Below are positions 16,341-25,505 of a stretch of 64,000 nucleotides of DNA, in pieces. Under the pieces are notes generated by a model, which saw nothing but the letters and a program-made list of their open reading frames with translations, searched no databases and was not told where the DNA came from. The stretch lies in the NCBI RefSeq assembly GCF_900103935.1, contig NZ_FNIC01000009.1, positions 55,952-119,951 on the forward strand. The letters run 5' to 3'. The DNA comes from Nocardioides szechwanensis (lineage in GTDB: Bacteria; Actinomycetota; Actinomycetes; Propionibacteriales; Nocardioidaceae). Each line of letters starts with the position of its first letter. Position 1 is the first letter of the stretch. A program made the translations under genes and the position numbers.

Positions 16341-18776
16341 ATGCTCCGACACCGCCTCACCGCCCTGGTTGCTGCCCTCTCGCTGGTCCCGGCCCTCGCA
16401 GTCGTCTCGGTGGTCTCCGCGAGTGCCGATGCGGCCCGGGTCGACCCTCCCGCCCCGCCGACGGCAGTCGAGCAGGCCCCCCCGCGACCGGCGTACACCG
16501 CGAGCATCAAGATCACCGAGCACGGCATCCCGCACATCACGGCGAAGAGCTTCGGTGGGCTCGGCTTCGGCAGCGGGTACGCCGCCGCGGACGCGTCGAT
16601 CTGCACGCTCGTCGACACCGTGCTGACCGGCCGCGGCCAGCGCTCGCTCTACCTCGGCCCGACCAAGCGCTACGACGACCAGGTCACGCTCGAGGCATCC
16701 AACCTCCAGGTCGACGCGTTCGTCACCGACCTGCGCAACCGCCGCGTCGTCGAGCGGCTGCTCGCGTCCAAGGCCGGCCCCGGCCAGGAGGCACGGGCGA
16801 TGGTCAGGGGCTACGTCGCGGGCATCAACAAGTGGCTGCGCACCAACACCGTGACCGACCCCGCCTGCAAGGGCGCCGGCTACCTCAAGCCCAACGCCAA
16901 GCCGATCGACCTCTGGTACGGCGTCTACCTCGCCAACCTGCTCGCCTCCGCGGGAGTGTTCGTGAAGGAGATCGTCGACGCCGACCCGCCGACGCCCGGC
17001 GAGCCGGGCCTGCCCGAGCTGCCGGTCCGCGCCGCCGACGTCGACCGTGAGGCGCTGCTCAAGGGCCTGGGCCGCGACCCCGAGTCGGCGTTCGGCTCCA
17101 ACGCCACCGCCGTCGGCGCTACGTCCACCTCCACGCGGCGCGGGATGCTGCTCGGCAACCCGCACTTCCCCTGGCGCGGTCGCTACCACTTCACCCAGCA
17201 GCACCTCACGATCCCTGGCAAGTACGACGTCGCCGGGGCGTCGCTGATCGGCTCGCCCGTGGTCAACATCGGGTGGAACAAGAACGTCGCCTGGAGCCAC
17301 ACCGTCTCGACGGCCTACCGGTTCACGCCCTACGAGTACCCCACCGTCGGGCCCACGACCTACACGACCGAGTCCGGGCCTCGCCAGCTCGAGCACCGCG
17401 TGGTCAAGGTGCGCGTCAAGCGGGCGGACGGCTCGGTCGGGACCGTCACCGAGGACCTCTACCGGACCGCGCAGGGCTACGTGATCGACGCCCCGGCGCT
17501 GCTGATGCCGTGGGGCCCGACCAGCCTCTGGGCGATCCGCGACGCCAACGGCGAGCAGCTGCGCACGATCGACACGTTCCTCAACATGGGCAAGGCCCGC
17601 AACGTCCGCGACCTCCTGCGCCGCCAGGACAAGGGCGGAGGCATGCCCTGGGTCAACACCACGGCCGCCGACCGCTTCGGCTATGTGCTGTACGCCGACC
17701 ACTCGGTGGTGCCGCACGTGACCAATGAGATGGCCGCCGCCTGCATGACCCCCGTGGGCCGCGTGCTCAACCAGGTCGCCGGCCTGCCCGGTCTCAACGG
17801 CGCCCTCGCCGAGTCGTCCTGCGCGTGGGGCACCGACGCCGACGCGCAGCGTCCGGGCATCTTCGGGCCGCAGAACCTGCCGTCCGTCGTCCGCCGCGAC
17901 TGGGTGATGAACGCCAACGACTCCTACTGGCTGCCCAACGACAAGGTGCGGCTCGAGGGCTTCGACCAGATCATCGGCTGCGAGCGCTGCCAGCGCACCA
18001 TGCGCACCCGGATGGTGTCGCAGTACGTCCTCGACCGGCTGAAGAAGGGCCGCGAGACCCCGCTCAGCTTCCGCCGCCACGAGCACGAGAACCGGCTGCG
18101 GACCGCCGAGGTGATGCGTGCCGGCGGTGCCCTCGACGAGGTCTGCGAGGCCACCGGCGAGACCAAGGCCTGCGCGGTCCTGCGCAAGTGGGACGGGCGT
18201 TCGCGTACGACGTCGGTCGGCACCCACATCTTCGAGGCGTTCGTCGAGCGGCTCCCCGCGGTCCCGCTCGGGCTGGCCGAGTCCGTCTGGCGGGTGCCGT
18301 TCTCCGCCGACGACCCGCTCAACACCCCGCGCGACCTCAACAGCGACAACCCGGAGGTCGTCGCCGCGATGAGTGACGCGATCGCCTCCCTGCGTGCCCA
18401 GAAGGTCCCGCTCGACGCGACCTGGGGCTCGCTGCAGGTCGCGGGAGACCGGGGCGCCCCGCCGATCCCGCTCGGTGGCGGCACCGGCGACTCCGTCGGC
18501 AACGCCAACGCGCTGGCGTCGCGCAACCCGATCCAGAACGCCGACCGGTTGCGGGCGATCACCTACGGCTCGTCGCACATCCAGGCGATCTCGTTCCTGG
18601 ACGGCGGCCGCGTCGACGCCCGCACGATCCTCACCTACAGCCAGTACGAGAACCCGCGCTCGCGCTGGTCGGCCGACCAGACCCGGCTGTTCGGCAAGGG
18701 CCGCTGGGTGCGCTTCGCGTGGACCGACGCGCAGATCAGGAAGGACCTGGTGCGGGCCTTCGTGCTGCGGAGCTGA
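16341..18776 (+). CDS. secreted penicillin acylase family protein (AHL/aculeacin acylase-like)
   Basis: 811 aa with a signal peptide (cleavage near SADA, residue 31). It is an Ntn-hydrolase precursor cut into two chains. The new N-terminal nucleophile is Ser253 in FGSNATAVG, after the ~220-residue alpha chain. The following GMLLGNPHFPWRGRYHF and GWNKNVAWSHTVSTAYRF blocks resemble the aculeacin A/N-acyl-homoserine-lactone acylase branch more than penicillin G acylase. It probably removes an acyl chain from lipopeptides or AHLs outside the cell. The 3' end overlaps the convergent MFS gene by 41 bp. Confidence 0.88.
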   Translation: MLRHRLTALVAALSLVPALAVVSVVSASADAARVDPPAPPTAVEQAPPRPAYTASIKITEHGIPHITAKSFGGLGFGSGYAAADASICTLVDTVLTGRGQRSLYLGPTKRYDDQVTLEASNLQVDAFVTDLRNRRVVERLLASKAGPGQEARAMVRGYVAGINKWLRTNTVTDPACKGAGYLKPNAKPIDLWYGVYLANLLASAGVFVKEIVDADPPTPGEPGLPELPVRAADVDREALLKGLGRDPESAFGSNATAVGATSTSTRRGMLLGNPHFPWRGRYHFTQQHLTIPGKYDVAGASLIGSPVVNIGWNKNVAWSHTVSTAYRFTPYEYPTVGPTTYTTESGPRQLEHRVVKVRVKRADGSVGTVTEDLYRTAQGYVIDAPALLMPWGPTSLWAIRDANGEQLRTIDTFLNMGKARNVRDLLRRQDKGGGMPWVNTTAADRFGYVLYADHSVVPHVTNEMAAACMTPVGRVLNQVAGLPGLNGALAESSCAWGTDADAQRPGIFGPQNLPSVVRRDWVMNANDSYWLPNDKVRLEGFDQIIGCERCQRTMRTRMVSQYVLDRLKKGRETPLSFRRHEHENRLRTAEVMRAGGALDEVCEATGETKACAVLRKWDGRSRTTSVGTHIFEAFVERLPAVPLGLAESVWRVPFSADDPLNTPRDLNSDNPEVVAAMSDAIASLRAQKVPLDATWGSLQVAGDRGAPPIPLGGGTGDSVGNANALASRNPIQNADRLRAITYGSSHIQAISFLDGGRVDARTILTYSQYENPRSRWSADQTRLFGKGRWVRFAWTDAQIRKDLVRAFVLRS

Positions 18777-20223
18777 CGCTCGAGGCGCCGGGCACGTAGC
18801 CGAGCTCGGCGTTCTCGGCGTCCTGCAGCGGGCCCGACGTGGGCTGCTCGCGGTGGTCGGGGATGAAGTACGCCGCGGTCGCGGCGGCCACCATGCCGAC
18901 GGCCAGGACCGCGAAGCCGATCGTGTAGCCGCGCTCGGCCGGGAAGCCCGCGGGGCCGACCTCGGCGGTGACGATGCCGGCCATGACGGCGGCGCCGAGG
19001 GAGCCGCCGATGGTGCGGATGTTGGCGTTCATCCCACTGGCGACGCCGGTCTGCTCGGGCGGGACCGACGCGATCACGACGCCGGCCAGGCTGGAGAAGA
19101 CCAGCCCGGACCCGATCCCCTGGACCGTCGTGGCGGCGTAGAGCTGCCAGGTCGCGTCGTGCCAGATCGCGATGCTCAGGAAGGCCGATCCGGTGAGGAG
19201 CGTGCCGGTCATGATCACCGCGCGGGCGCCGACGACGTGGATCAGCCGGGCGGTGAAGAAGCCCACCAGGAAGCTCGCGATCGCGGAGGGCACCAGCAGG
19301 TTGCCCGACTCGGAGATCGAGGCGTCGAAGCCATAACCGGCGGCGGCGGGCGTCTGCAGGAACTGCGGCAGGAACCCGAACGCCGCGAACATGCCGAAGC
19401 CCACGAACGCCGCCACCAGGTTGGTCGTCCACACGCCGCGCAGCGCCATCATCCGCATGTCGATCATCGGCACCGGCACCCGGCTCTCGACCATCACCCA
19501 GGCGACGGCCCCGACGGCGGCGAGCGCGAACAGGCCGAGGATCCGGGGCGACGCCCAGCCCCAGACGTTGCCCTCCGAGAGTGCGAGCAGCAGCGCGACC
19601 AGCCAGACGGCGAGGAGCAGGGCGGGCACGACGGGGAGCCGCGCCGGCGTACGCACGGGTGACTCGGGCACGAACAGCCAGGCGGCCAGGGCGGCGACGG
19701 CGGTGACCACCATCGGCAGCCAGAACAGGCCCTGGTAGCCGAACGCGTCGACGATCGGCCCGGCCATCACGATGCCGAACCCGAAGCCCACCGCGGTCAG
19801 CGACGCGAGCACGCTCAGCGCGGTGGCGACGCGGCCCTGGAACTCGTCGCGGGCGATCCCGAACGCCAGCGGCAGTACGCCGCCCCCGGCGCCCTGCACC
19901 ACCCGTGCGAAGATCAGCCAGCCGATGCTCGGGGCCAGCGCGGCGAGCAGCGAGCCGACCACCAGGGCGCACAGGGTGATCACCAGCATCCGGGTCTTGC
20001 CGACCACGTCGCCCACGCGACCGAGCAGGGGAGTGGCGATGGAGGCGCTCAGCAGATAGGCGGTGAGCACCCAGGTGACGGTCGTCTGGTCGGTCTCGAA
20101 CTCGGCCTGGATGGTGGCGAGGACCGGGACGATCAGCGACTGCAGCAGCGCGAACGACGAGACCGACACCGCGAGCACGGCGAAGGTGATGCCCCCGCGC
20201 CCGGCCCCGGGATGTCTGGTCAT
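18736..20223 (-). CDS. MFS drug exporter, DHA2 (EmrB/QacA) type
   Basis: 495 aa from the ATG at 20223, preceded by GAGGAG six bases upstream; the frame extends ten codons further. About 14 hydrophobic helices, with the MFS motif A variant LLGRVGDVVGKTRML and the antiporter motif C-like region GFGFGIVMAGPIVDAFGY. It should export hydrophobic drugs or metabolites using proton flow. An operator-like palindrome lies just upstream of its start. The regulator is not adjacent, unless the secreted-protein region hides a regulatory link. Confidence 0.9.
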   Translation of the reverse strand: MTRHPGAGRGGITFAVLAVSVSSFALLQSLIVPVLATIQAEFETDQTTVTWVLTAYLLSASIATPLLGRVGDVVGKTRMLVITLCALVVGSLLAALAPSIGWLIFARVVQGAGGGVLPLAFGIARDEFQGRVATALSVLASLTAVGFGFGIVMAGPIVDAFGYQGLFWLPMVVTAVAALAAWLFVPESPVRTPARLPVVPALLLAVWLVALLLALSEGNVWGWASPRILGLFALAAVGAVAWVMVESRVPVPMIDMRMMALRGVWTTNLVAAFVGFGMFAAFGFLPQFLQTPAAAGYGFDASISESGNLLVPSAIASFLVGFFTARLIHVVGARAVIMTGTLLTGSAFLSIAIWHDATWQLYAATTVQGIGSGLVFSSLAGVVIASVPPEQTGVASGMNANIRTIGGSLGAAVMAGIVTAEVGPAGFPAERGYTIGFAVLAVGMVAAATAAYFIPDHREQPTSGPLQDAENAELGYVPGASSVSSAARRPAPGPS

Positions 20224-20239
20224 GAAAGGCTCCTCGATG

Positions 20240-20254
20240 GTTGCAGAAGGCAAC
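20240..20254. promoter_or_regulatory. operator-like palindrome GTTGC-N5-GCAAC
   Basis: Perfect 5-bp arms with a 5-bp centre, extending to 7 of 8 matches as ATGGTTGC/GCAACTAT. It sits 17 bp upstream of the MFS exporter start and 33 bp upstream of the divergent secreted-protein gene. The form fits a MarR- or TetR-type repressor site controlling the exporter; no such regulator is encoded beside it. Confidence 0.45.
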
Positions 20255-20287
20255 TATCCCGGAGTCTAGTAGAGGTAGCCTGGCGAC

Positions 20288-20875
20288 ATGCGCCCAGTTA
20301 TGCGACCAGCTATCGCCGCACTGGCGGCCCTTCTCCTCGTGGGCGTCTCCGCCCCGACCGCACACGCTGTCGATCCGGTCGTCGACGCCTACGACTACCA
20401 GCAGGACGTCAAGATCTACCCCCGCCCCGGGCCTGGTGACGTCCAGCGCAAGACGATCGACCTCTACCGGCTGACCGTCACCCAGCTCACCGGCAAGGTG
20501 CGGTTCACCGTGCGCCTGAAGAAGGTCCTGCCCGAGTCCTACAAGTACGACCAGATGGTCTTCATCGACCTCACACCGGCGCCCTCCAGCGACCAGACCT
20601 GGTCGGCCAACTACGGCTTCAGCCCCCAGCAGCCCACGCTCGGCTACGCGAACCTGTTCCTCGACGAGTCGGGCGAGAGCTACAAGGTGTGCGACCCCGT
20701 GGTCACGGTGGCCAACACCGCCAAGCGCAAGGTCTACGTCGACGTCCCCAACAAGTGCGTCCCGACGACCCCGGCGAAGATCAAGCTCAACTCCTACCTC
20801 GGCATCTTCCGCTCCGACGCCCCGACGTACTCACGCGACTTCATGAAAGTGAACGGCGCGCACGACCTGCGCTGA
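20288..20875 (+). CDS. secreted protein of unknown function
   Basis: 195 aa. A clear Sec signal peptide (MRPVMRPAIAALAALLLVG...AHA) is cleaved near residue 27; a second in-frame ATG at 20300 is also possible. The mature part is ~165 residues, rich in beta-forming segments (KVRFTVRLKKVL, KRKVYVDVPNKC), with two Cys that could form a disulfide. I recognise no family. It ends 5 bp from the convergent LuxR regulator gene. Confidence 0.75.
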   Translation: MRPVMRPAIAALAALLLVGVSAPTAHAVDPVVDAYDYQQDVKIYPRPGPGDVQRKTIDLYRLTVTQLTGKVRFTVRLKKVLPESYKYDQMVFIDLTPAPSSDQTWSANYGFSPQQPTLGYANLFLDESGESYKVCDPVVTVANTAKRKVYVDVPNKCVPTTPAKIKLNSYLGIFRSDAPTYSRDFMKVNGAHDLR

Positions 20876-20880
20876 GCCGG

Positions 20881-21543
20881 TCAGTCGGTCGACGACGGGT
20901 CGATCGTGCGGCTGCGGTCGGGCGACAGCCCGTGCGCGATGCCCCACAGGACGGCCTGCGAGCGCCGGGTTACGCCCATCTTGCGGTAGGCGGTGCGCAC
21001 GTAGGTCTTGACCGAGTTGATGCTGAGGTAGCAGCGGTCGGCGATCTCCTGGTTGGACAGGCCCTGCGTGATCAGTGCGATGACCTCGGCCTCGCGGGCG
21101 CTGAGCCCGTGGTCGACGCCGGGCCAGGCGGTGTTGAGCTGGCCACCCTCCGTGCCGTCCTCGACCGGAACGACAACGACCTCGCCCGCGTGCACCGCCT
21201 CGATGCCCTTGACCAGGTCCTCGGCGCTGATGCTCTTGGAGAGGTAGCCGGCCGCGCCGTGGGCCAGGGCGCGATCGATGAGCTCCCGCTGCACGTTCCA
21301 GGTGAAGATCACGACCCGCGCGCTGCCGTTGCCGAAGATGAGCTGGTCGAGGTCGACGGTGTCGCCCTGCACCTGCCCGAACGTGTCGTAGAGGAGCACG
21401 TCGATGTCGCTGATGACGGGCATCCGGCTGTCGAGCTCGACGACCTCGATGCGGTCACGGTAGGGAGCGAGCACCGCGGCGACGCCCTCGACGACGATCT
21501 CGTAGTCGTTGACGATCGCGATGCGGATGGGGGAGGCAGACAC
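20881..21543 (-). CDS. orphan response regulator, REC-LuxR (NarL) type, copy 1
   Basis: 220 aa from a GTG. The receiver domain has a modified acidic pocket (IVNDYE, Asn12-Asp13 instead of the usual paired acids) but keeps Asp53 in LLYDTFG and the conserved Lys in GYLSK. The C-terminal LuxR HTH is LSAREAEVIALITQGLSNQEIAD followed by SVKTYVRTAYRKMGVTRRSQAV. No histidine kinase is adjacent. A close paralogue lies at 63171-63824, with the same Asn and nearly the same HTH. DNA-binding regulation without classical phosphorylation is possible. Confidence 0.88.
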   Translation of the reverse strand: MSASPIRIAIVNDYEIVVEGVAAVLAPYRDRIEVVELDSRMPVISDIDVLLYDTFGQVQGDTVDLDQLIFGNGSARVVIFTWNVQRELIDRALAHGAAGYLSKSISAEDLVKGIEAVHAGEVVVVPVEDGTEGGQLNTAWPGVDHGLSAREAEVIALITQGLSNQEIADRCYLSINSVKTYVRTAYRKMGVTRRSQAVLWGIAHGLSPDRSRTIDPSSTD

Positions 21544-21575
21544 GAGGCGCGAGTCTACGCAGGAAACGATGGTGG

Positions 21576-21648
<73 letters not shown>

Positions 21649-21721
21649 GCGTGGTGAAGCGACGCAGACATTACCAGCGGGCGGCCTCGTGGAAAAATCC
21701 GGGGACCGTCGGGCAGCGCCC

Positions 21722-23299
21722 TCAGCGGGAGGCGAGCACGGCCTGCGCCGCGTTGTGGCCGCCGAGGCCGGAGACGGCGCCGCCGCGACGCGCTCCGGAG
21801 CCGCAGAGCAGCACGGCGTCGTGGTCGGTCTGCACCCCCCACTGCTGGGCGGGGGTGTCGAGGCGGGTGCGGTGCGGTGCCCAGGGCCAGTCGAGGTCGC
21901 CGTGGAAGATGTGGCCGCCGGGCATCGCCAGGTCGCGCTCCACGTCCTGCGGGATCTTCGCCTCGATGCACGGGTTGCCGTCGGCGTCGCGTGCGACGCA
22001 GTTCCCGATCGGCTCGGCGAGGTGCTGGTCGAGGGAGGCGATCGCCCGCTCCACCGCCAGCGCCTTGGCCACCTCCGGGTCGTCGCGGAACAGCCGCGCC
22101 GGCGTGTGCAGCCCGAAGTAGGTCAGCGTGTGGGTGCCGGGCGGCACGTCGCCGAGGATCGAGGGGTCCGTGAGCGAGTGGCAGTAGACCTCGCCGGGCA
22201 GCGCGGCCGGGACCCGGCCCTGCGCCGCGTCGTCGTACGCCGCCTGGAGCTGCGTGTAGTCCTCGCCCAGGTGGAGCGTCCCGGAGAAGGCCTGCGCCGG
22301 GTCCATCCCCGAGCGCAGGGCGGGCAGTCGGTCGAGCAGGAAGTTGATCTTGAGCTGGGCGCCCTCGGGCTTGGACTCGGTGTCCTCCGGCTCGCCGAGC
22401 AGGATCCGCAGCACCCAGGGGGCCACGTTGGCCAGGACGTAGCGCGCGGAGACCGTGTGGGCGGTGCCGTCCTCGTGCCAGGTCACCTCGGCGCCACCGC
22501 CGCCCTGCCCGGTGGTGATCGCGCTGACACCGGCGTCGGTGTGGATCTCGGCGCCAGCCTCGACGGCGGCGCGGTGCAGCTCGGTGGTGACTGCTCCCAT
22601 GCCGCCCACCGGCACCCGCCACTCACCGGTCCCGTTGCCGATCAGGTGGTAGAGGAAGCAGCGGTTCTGGACCAGCGACGGGTCGTGCAGCGACGCGAAG
22701 GTCCCGATCAGCGCGTCGGTCGCGACCACGCCGCGCACGGTGTCGTCGGTGAACCTCGACTCGATCACCACGCCGAGCGGAGTGGTGACCAGGTCGCGCC
22801 AGATGCCGGGGTCGACGCGGTCGCGCAGCTCGCGCTCGCCGGGCAGCGGCTGGGTGAGGGTCGGGGCGACGGCATGGGCGATCTCGGCGACGTCGGCGTA
22901 GAACTCGCGCCAGGCGGCGTACTCGTCATCCGACCCGGTCAGCTCGCGGAACGAACGACGCGTCGCCTCGCCCTCGTCGTGCTCGACGAACAGCCCGCCG
23001 GGCTTCCCGTCGCGCATGACCGGTGTGTACGACGCCGTGCCCCGCGAGGCCAGCGCGAGGTTGAGCCCGAGGTCGCCGATGACCTGCTCGGGCAGGAGCG
23101 ACACGAGGTAGGAGTAGCGCGACAGACGTGTTTCCTTGCCGCGGAACGCGGCGGCGGAGACGGCCGCGCCACCGGTCTGGGCGAGTCGCTCCAACACCAG
23201 TACCGACAGCCCCGCCCGGGCCAGGTAGGCCGCCGAGACGAGTCCGTTGTGCCCGCCGCCGACGACGACGACGTCGTACTCCTGGTGTCGAGTGCTCAT
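21722..23299 (-). CDS. FAD-dependent oxidoreductase, phytoene dehydrogenase/CrtI-like (PYROXD2-like)
   Basis: 525 aa. The N-terminal dinucleotide-binding fold reads VVVVGGGHNGLVSAAYLARAG followed by the acidic end of the second strand (VLERL), the FAD-binding Rossmann motif. The C-terminal LCGSGARRGGAVSGLGGHNAAQAVL block matches the CrtI/amine oxidase superfamily flavin contact. No other carotenoid genes are near, so a role outside carotenoid synthesis is more likely. The gene stands alone, ending 73 bp after tRNA-Lys on the same strand. Confidence 0.88.
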   Translation of the reverse strand: MSTRHQEYDVVVVGGGHNGLVSAAYLARAGLSVLVLERLAQTGGAAVSAAAFRGKETRLSRYSYLVSLLPEQVIGDLGLNLALASRGTASYTPVMRDGKPGGLFVEHDEGEATRRSFRELTGSDDEYAAWREFYADVAEIAHAVAPTLTQPLPGERELRDRVDPGIWRDLVTTPLGVVIESRFTDDTVRGVVATDALIGTFASLHDPSLVQNRCFLYHLIGNGTGEWRVPVGGMGAVTTELHRAAVEAGAEIHTDAGVSAITTGQGGGGAEVTWHEDGTAHTVSARYVLANVAPWVLRILLGEPEDTESKPEGAQLKINFLLDRLPALRSGMDPAQAFSGTLHLGEDYTQLQAAYDDAAQGRVPAALPGEVYCHSLTDPSILGDVPPGTHTLTYFGLHTPARLFRDDPEVAKALAVERAIASLDQHLAEPIGNCVARDADGNPCIEAKIPQDVERDLAMPGGHIFHGDLDWPWAPHRTRLDTPAQQWGVQTDHDAVLLCGSGARRGGAVSGLGGHNAAQAVLASR

Positions 23300-23426
23300 C
23301 GGTCGAACCTACGACACGGGGTAACGACTGGTCTCAGTGCGCGGCGGATCGGCGTTTTCCCGGCATGGGAGGGGGTCTTGCTGGTTCGATGTGCCGTGGG
23401 GACTCGCCTTGGGAGGGGTGCAACGT

Positions 23427-25448
23427 TTGCCCAAGTCCTGGGTGGCACGTGTAGCAGCAGTGGTCCTGCTGATGGCAGTGACCGGTTTTGTCGCGGTGTG
23501 GGGCGCTCCCGACGGTGGACGGGTCACCGGCATCTGGCCCGCCGGCCTGGCTACGGGCGCCCTCCTGCTGGCGCGCCGCCGTCACACCGCCCGCCTCCTG
23601 CTGGCGATCCTCGTCATCTCGTTCGGCACGGTCTGGCTCGGCGGTCGCCCCTGGGACGTGGCCCTGGGCTTCGCCCTCGGCAGCACCCTCGAGGCGCTCG
23701 TGGTCGCGCGGCTGTTCACCGACGGCAGGGAAGACCGCCCGCCGCTGCGCTCCGACGACGATCTGCTCTCCTACTTCCGGGCCTGTGCGGCCGGCGGCAT
23801 CCTGGTCGCGGCGGCCGGCTTCCTGACCTCGGCCGTGACGGGCTGGGGCAACCCGGTCCTGGTCGCCATCTCGGTCGCCACGGCACACATGGCCTCCAAC
23901 CTGGTCCTGATCCCGTTCTTCTGCCGGCCCCCCAACCAGGAGTCGATCGCCTCCCAGAGCGAGCGTGTCATCCAGTGGGCGACCATCGTCGTGGTGACGC
24001 CGTTCGCGTTCCTGCCGACCGACTTCCCGTCGGTGGTCTTCATCGCGATCCCGGTGTTGGCCTGGGGCGCCCTTCGCCTGAGCCCGAAGGAGTCGCTCGC
24101 CCAGCTGGTGGCAGTGCTCGCCTTCTCGATCTTCATGACCACCGCCGGGTTCGGTCCGTTCGCTGACGTGCCCGACCGCTACGACATGCCGGTCGACATC
24201 CGGGGCGTGCTGCTGGCGCTCTTCGCGATCACCTGCGCGATCATCGTCGTCCCGTTGATGATCCGGGTCGGCCAGCAGATCGCCACCGCCCGTGAGTCGG
24301 CCGCGGAGCGCGACATCGTGCAGCGGATCGTCGACGGTGCGACCGGCATCGCGATCATCGGCACCGACCATGACGGGCGGGTCACGCTGTTCAACCCCGG
24401 CGCCGAGAAGCTGCTCGGCTACGAGGCCTCCGAGGTCCTCGGGGAGCACACGACCATGTTCCACACGGCGGGCGCCATCAGCGACAAGGCCAAGGAGCTG
24501 GGCGTCCGCGACAACTTCCTCGACGTCGTGCTCGAGATGACGAAGCCCGGCGGCGCGGGCACGCTCGTCCGCTTCCGGCGCAAGGACGGGGTCGAGCGCA
24601 CGCACGCGATGACCCTGTCCCGTCTGGTCGACAACCGCGACCGCACGACCGGCTACGTCAGCACGTCGGAGGACGTCACGGACCAGATCGACGCGCAGCG
24701 CGCCCTGGAGGAGGCGCTCGAGGCGGAACGGCAGGCGGTCGACCGGCTGCGCGAGGTCGACTCGGTCAAGGACGCGTTCGTCTCCAGCGTCAGCCACGAG
24801 CTGCGCACCCCGATGACCAGCATCCTGGGCTACCTCGAGATGCTCGGTGAGGGTGCCTACGGGGAGCTCAGCCCGGACCAGAACAAGGCCGTGCACCGAG
24901 TCTCCGACAATACCCAGCGCCTGCTCGGGCTGATCGACGACCTGCTCACCCTCTCGCGCGTCGACAACGACGGGTTCGACTACGTCGACCGCGTCTTCGA
25001 CCTCCGCGAGGCCGTGCGGGCGGCGTACGGCGTGGTCTCGCCCGCGTGGCAGGAGCGACCGCTGACGGTCTCGCTCCACCTCCCCGAGGAGCCGGTGCCG
25101 CTGCTCGGCGACCGCGACATGATCGAACGGGTCACGCTCAACCTGCTGGGCAACGCCGTGAAGTTCACCCCCGACGGTGGGTCGATCTACGTCGGCCTCG
25201 AGCTCGAGGGTGACTTCGCCGAGATCGCGGTGTCCGACTCCGGCATCGGCGTGCCCCAGCAGGAGCAGGCGCAGCTGTTCAACCGGTTCTTCCGCTCGAC
25301 GCTGGCACAGAAGCACGCGATCCCGGGGAGCGGACTGGGGCTGTCGATCACCCGCGCCATCGTCGAGAAGCACGGCGGGACCATCTCGTTCACCTCCGAG
25401 GCGGGCGAGGGTACGACGTTCCGGGTGCAGCTCCCGGTGGTGACCTGA
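23427..25448 (+). CDS. sensor histidine kinase with MASE1 membrane sensor and PAS domain
   Basis: 673 aa if translation starts at the TTG at 23427, which has GGAGGGG eight bases upstream; the open frame begins at 23337. Residues ~1-290 form a MASE1 multi-helix sensor (TGIWPAGLATGALLLARRR is typical). A PAS domain covers about 300-435 (IIGTDHDGRVTLFNPGAEKLLGYEASEVLG). The HisKA motif is SSVSHELRTPMTS, followed by N box NLLGNAVKFT and G boxes DSGIGV and GSGLGLSI. No response regulator is adjacent. The bound signal is unknown. Confidence 0.88.
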   Translation: MPKSWVARVAAVVLLMAVTGFVAVWGAPDGGRVTGIWPAGLATGALLLARRRHTARLLLAILVISFGTVWLGGRPWDVALGFALGSTLEALVVARLFTDGREDRPPLRSDDDLLSYFRACAAGGILVAAAGFLTSAVTGWGNPVLVAISVATAHMASNLVLIPFFCRPPNQESIASQSERVIQWATIVVVTPFAFLPTDFPSVVFIAIPVLAWGALRLSPKESLAQLVAVLAFSIFMTTAGFGPFADVPDRYDMPVDIRGVLLALFAITCAIIVVPLMIRVGQQIATARESAAERDIVQRIVDGATGIAIIGTDHDGRVTLFNPGAEKLLGYEASEVLGEHTTMFHTAGAISDKAKELGVRDNFLDVVLEMTKPGGAGTLVRFRRKDGVERTHAMTLSRLVDNRDRTTGYVSTSEDVTDQIDAQRALEEALEAERQAVDRLREVDSVKDAFVSSVSHELRTPMTSILGYLEMLGEGAYGELSPDQNKAVHRVSDNTQRLLGLIDDLLTLSRVDNDGFDYVDRVFDLREAVRAAYGVVSPAWQERPLTVSLHLPEEPVPLLGDRDMIERVTLNLLGNAVKFTPDGGSIYVGLELEGDFAEIAVSDSGIGVPQQEQAQLFNRFFRSTLAQKHAIPGSGLGLSITRAIVEKHGGTISFTSEAGEGTTFRVQLPVVT

Positions 25449-25505
25449 CCGGAATATCCAACATTCAACTACCGTTGATCCGGTGACCCGAAGGAGGTGG
25501 GCACG

